A stretch of DNA of 7,392 nucleotides, from contig JAYWEL010000235.1 of NCBI GenBank assembly GCA_043779285.1, positions 1-7,392 of the forward strand, in the 5' to 3' direction. The notes beneath the pieces are model-generated. The model saw nothing but the letters and a program-made list of their open reading frames with translations, was not told the origin of the DNA and searched no databases. Position 1 is the stretch's first letter, and each line of letters begins with the position of its first letter. This stretch comes from MGR-bin208 sp043779285. GTDB lineage: Bacteria > Bacteroidota > Bacteroidia > Chitinophagales > Chitinophagaceae. Made by a program: the position numbers and the translations under genes. Of this stretch, positions 5,868 to 7,392 are shown one piece after another.

Positions 5868-7055
5868 ATGCTTATGAATGTATTTACCGAAAAATCAACC
5901 ATCACCATTACCTGTCACAAACGAATTGCTCCATACCTTGAAAATGAAGTAAAGAAACTGGGATTTGCAATCGATGAGTCCTTTATAACCGGAGTAAGCA
6001 TAACCGGTACAATCAATGATTGTATCAAATTAAATTTGAACCTGCGTTGTGCCAGCCAGGTTTTATATAAACTAAAAAGTTTTAAAGCGGTGGATGCTGA
6101 TGATATCCACAAAGAGTTAATCACATATCCATGGGAAAATATTTTACCCGATCCATGTTATTTTTCCATTACCAGTAATGTCAATAATCCAACCATTAAT
6201 AACAGCATGTTTGCCAATCTGCGGGTGAAAGATGCAGTGGTTGATAGGTTAAGAGATATTCGAAGCAGCCGTCCAATTACCGGGTCAGAATTATCGGGTG
6301 CTGTTATTCATTTGTTTTGGAAAAATGAGGATGCCAGCGTATTTATCGATAGCTCTGGTGATTCATTGGCAAGGCATGGCTATCGCAAAATTCCGGGTAC
6401 AGCACCTATGTTGGAAGGCTTGGCTGCCGCAACCATTTATGCAAGCAAATGGGATAAGGTATCGCCATTTATCAATCCCATGTGTGGTTCTGGAACATTG
6501 GCTATCGAAGCTGCTTTGATGGCAACCAACAGAGCACCGGGAATGTTTAGAGAGCACTATGCATTCATGCATATATTGGGTTATGATAACACCGAATATG
6601 AAAAAGAGAAGAAATTGCTTGAACAACAAATAATAGAAGTTCCCGATTTAAAAATCAGTGCAACCGATATCAATGACAGGGCAATTGAGAATTCCCGGAA
6701 AAATGCAAGGGCTGCAGGCGTGGAGGAATTAATTCATTTTGAAGTGTGTGATTTTGCGGATACCGATGTACCTCCGGATGAGCAAGGTGTGATGATGATC
6801 AATCCGGAATATGGTGAACGATTGGGAGAAATAGAAGAGTTGGAAGAGACCTATGCCCGTATTGGCGATTTTATGAAGGTTCAATGTGGTGGTTACTGGG
6901 GTTATGTATTTACCGGAAATATGGAACTGGCAAAAAAGATCGGCCTGAAAGCCAAACGCCGGATCGAGTTTTATAACAGCACCATTGATTGTCGCTTATT
7001 TGAATATGAATTGTACAGTGGCAGCCGACGGGAGCCGAAGAATGATACAGATTAA
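5868..7055 (+). CDS. rlmL: THUMP-domain class I SAM-dependent 23S rRNA guanine-N2 methyltransferase, RlmL type
   Basis: 395 residues from 5868, or 393 from the ATG at 5874, which the promoter position favours. An N-terminal ferredoxin-like/THUMP RNA-binding region covers about 10-165. The Rossmann methyltransferase domain follows: SAM motif I INPMCGSGTLAIEAA (202-216), acidic Asp267 (SATDIND), Asp295 (VCDFAD), and motif IV NPEYGERL (312-319), where the usual NPPY has Glu at the third position. E. coli RlmL makes m2G2445 in 23S rRNA and is fused to RlmK, about 700 residues in all; this protein ends after the RlmL half, so the RlmK activity is absent. It acts on ribosome precursors in the cytoplasm. 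The rRNA position is inferred from the family, and a related UPF0020/THUMP enzyme with another target cannot be excluded. No frameshift or truncation is visible. Confidence 0.9.
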   Translation: MLMNVFTEKSTITITCHKRIAPYLENEVKKLGFAIDESFITGVSITGTINDCIKLNLNLRCASQVLYKLKSFKAVDADDIHKELITYPWENILPDPCYFSITSNVNNPTINNSMFANLRVKDAVVDRLRDIRSSRPITGSELSGAVIHLFWKNEDASVFIDSSGDSLARHGYRKIPGTAPMLEGLAAATIYASKWDKVSPFINPMCGSGTLAIEAALMATNRAPGMFREHYAFMHILGYDNTEYEKEKKLLEQQIIEVPDLKISATDINDRAIENSRKNARAAGVEELIHFEVCDFADTDVPPDEQGVMMINPEYGERLGEIEELEETYARIGDFMKVQCGGYWGYVFTGNMELAKKIGLKAKRRIEFYNSTIDCRLFEYELYSGSRREPKNDTD

Positions 7056-7127
7056 ACAAAACGCCAGAAGATGGACTCTTATTACTGAAATGATTCAAAC
7101 AATTTAGTGTTTTAGACGTATTTGAAA

Positions 7128-7392
7128 ATGAAAGCTGCCAGCATCCATGAAATAAAACAAGAACTATTAAATACCCCTCCTGCAAGGGTAACCGAATTAT
7201 GTTTGCGGCTTACCCGTTTTAAAAAAGAGAATAAGGAACTGTTGACCTTCCTGCTTTTTGAAGCAGATGATATAACTGAATACATAAAGAATGTAAAAGA
7301 TGAAATGGCTTTGCAATTTGAAGACATCAACAAAAGCAATGTTTATTTTGTAAAAAAAACATTGCGGAAAATATTACGTAACACCAATAAAT
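7128..7392 (+). CDS. Conserved-looking hypothetical protein, 5' part only
   Basis: An ATG at 7128 opens 88 codons that reach the window edge without a stop, so the gene is cut at its 3' end. It begins MKAASIHEIKQELLNTPPAR, followed by VTELCLRLTRFKKENKELLT and FLLFEADDITEYIKN, then a Lys-rich helical stretch with NVYFVKKTLRKILRNTNK. The sequence is alpha-helical and highly charged, without a signal peptide, so probably cytoplasmic. I recall similar unannotated Bacteroidota proteins with the ELCLRL...KKENKELLT pattern but know no function for them. It starts 73 bases after the methyltransferase stop in the same direction, so co-transcription is possible but unproven. The opposite-strand frame over the same bases is Ser/Phe-rich and looks like a shadow. 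Confidence 0.75.
   Translation, partial: MKAASIHEIKQELLNTPPARVTELCLRLTRFKKENKELLTFLLFEADDITEYIKNVKDEMALQFEDINKSNVYFVKKTLRKILRNTNK

Noticed and set aside
7112..7339. 75-codon minus-strand frame at the right edge
   Set aside because: It overlaps the plus-strand gene starting at 7128, and its Ser/Phe-rich composition is that of an antisense shadow.

Overview
The window looks like part of a Bacteroidota chromosome, most likely from the Chitinophagaceae or a related lineage. The evidence is AT-rich intergenic DNA, TAnnTTTG-type promoter boxes, weak or absent Shine-Dalgarno sites in front of most genes, and protein families typical of that phylum. The assignment rests on recognising families by eye, not on a database search.

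Layout, left to right. Bases 1-170 hold a possible last stretch of an upstream gene and a hairpin-forming repeat built on a CAACGGCG-like octamer, whose second arm ends 2 bases before the ATG of the first full gene. Bases 173-1228 encode a cytoplasmic xylose-isomerase-like TIM-barrel enzyme. The 416-base gap that follows contains an orphan open stretch on the minus strand (1318-1545) that reads like the end of a real protein but has no proper start. Bases 1645-2676 encode a secreted protein joining a DUF3472-like domain to an FKBP-type prolyl isomerase domain. Bases 2747-3500 (minus strand) are a HicA/HicB-type toxin-antitoxin locus with an intact antitoxin gene and a frameshifted toxin gene, plus two inverted repeats that could be regulatory. 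Bases 3767-5761 encode a secreted S9-family serine peptidase (beta-propeller plus alpha/beta-hydrolase). A heptanucleotide tandem repeat (5775-5822) lies between it and a THUMP-domain rRNA guanine-N2 methyltransferase of the RlmL type (5868/5874-7055). A conserved-looking small protein gene starts at 7128 and runs off the right edge.

The genes do not form one evident pathway. They look like independently transcribed chromosomal genes (sugar catabolism, periplasmic protein handling, peptide degradation, rRNA modification), with a decaying toxin-antitoxin module inserted on the opposite strand. I see no CRISPR array, tRNA, rRNA or complete mobile element. The most interesting parts are the hicA frameshift at an A8 run together with its candidate operator, the perfect 14-bp inverted repeat just upstream of hicB, the DUF3472-FKBP fusion, and the repeat family seen full-size at 91-170 and as a possible minimal copy at 3603-3624.
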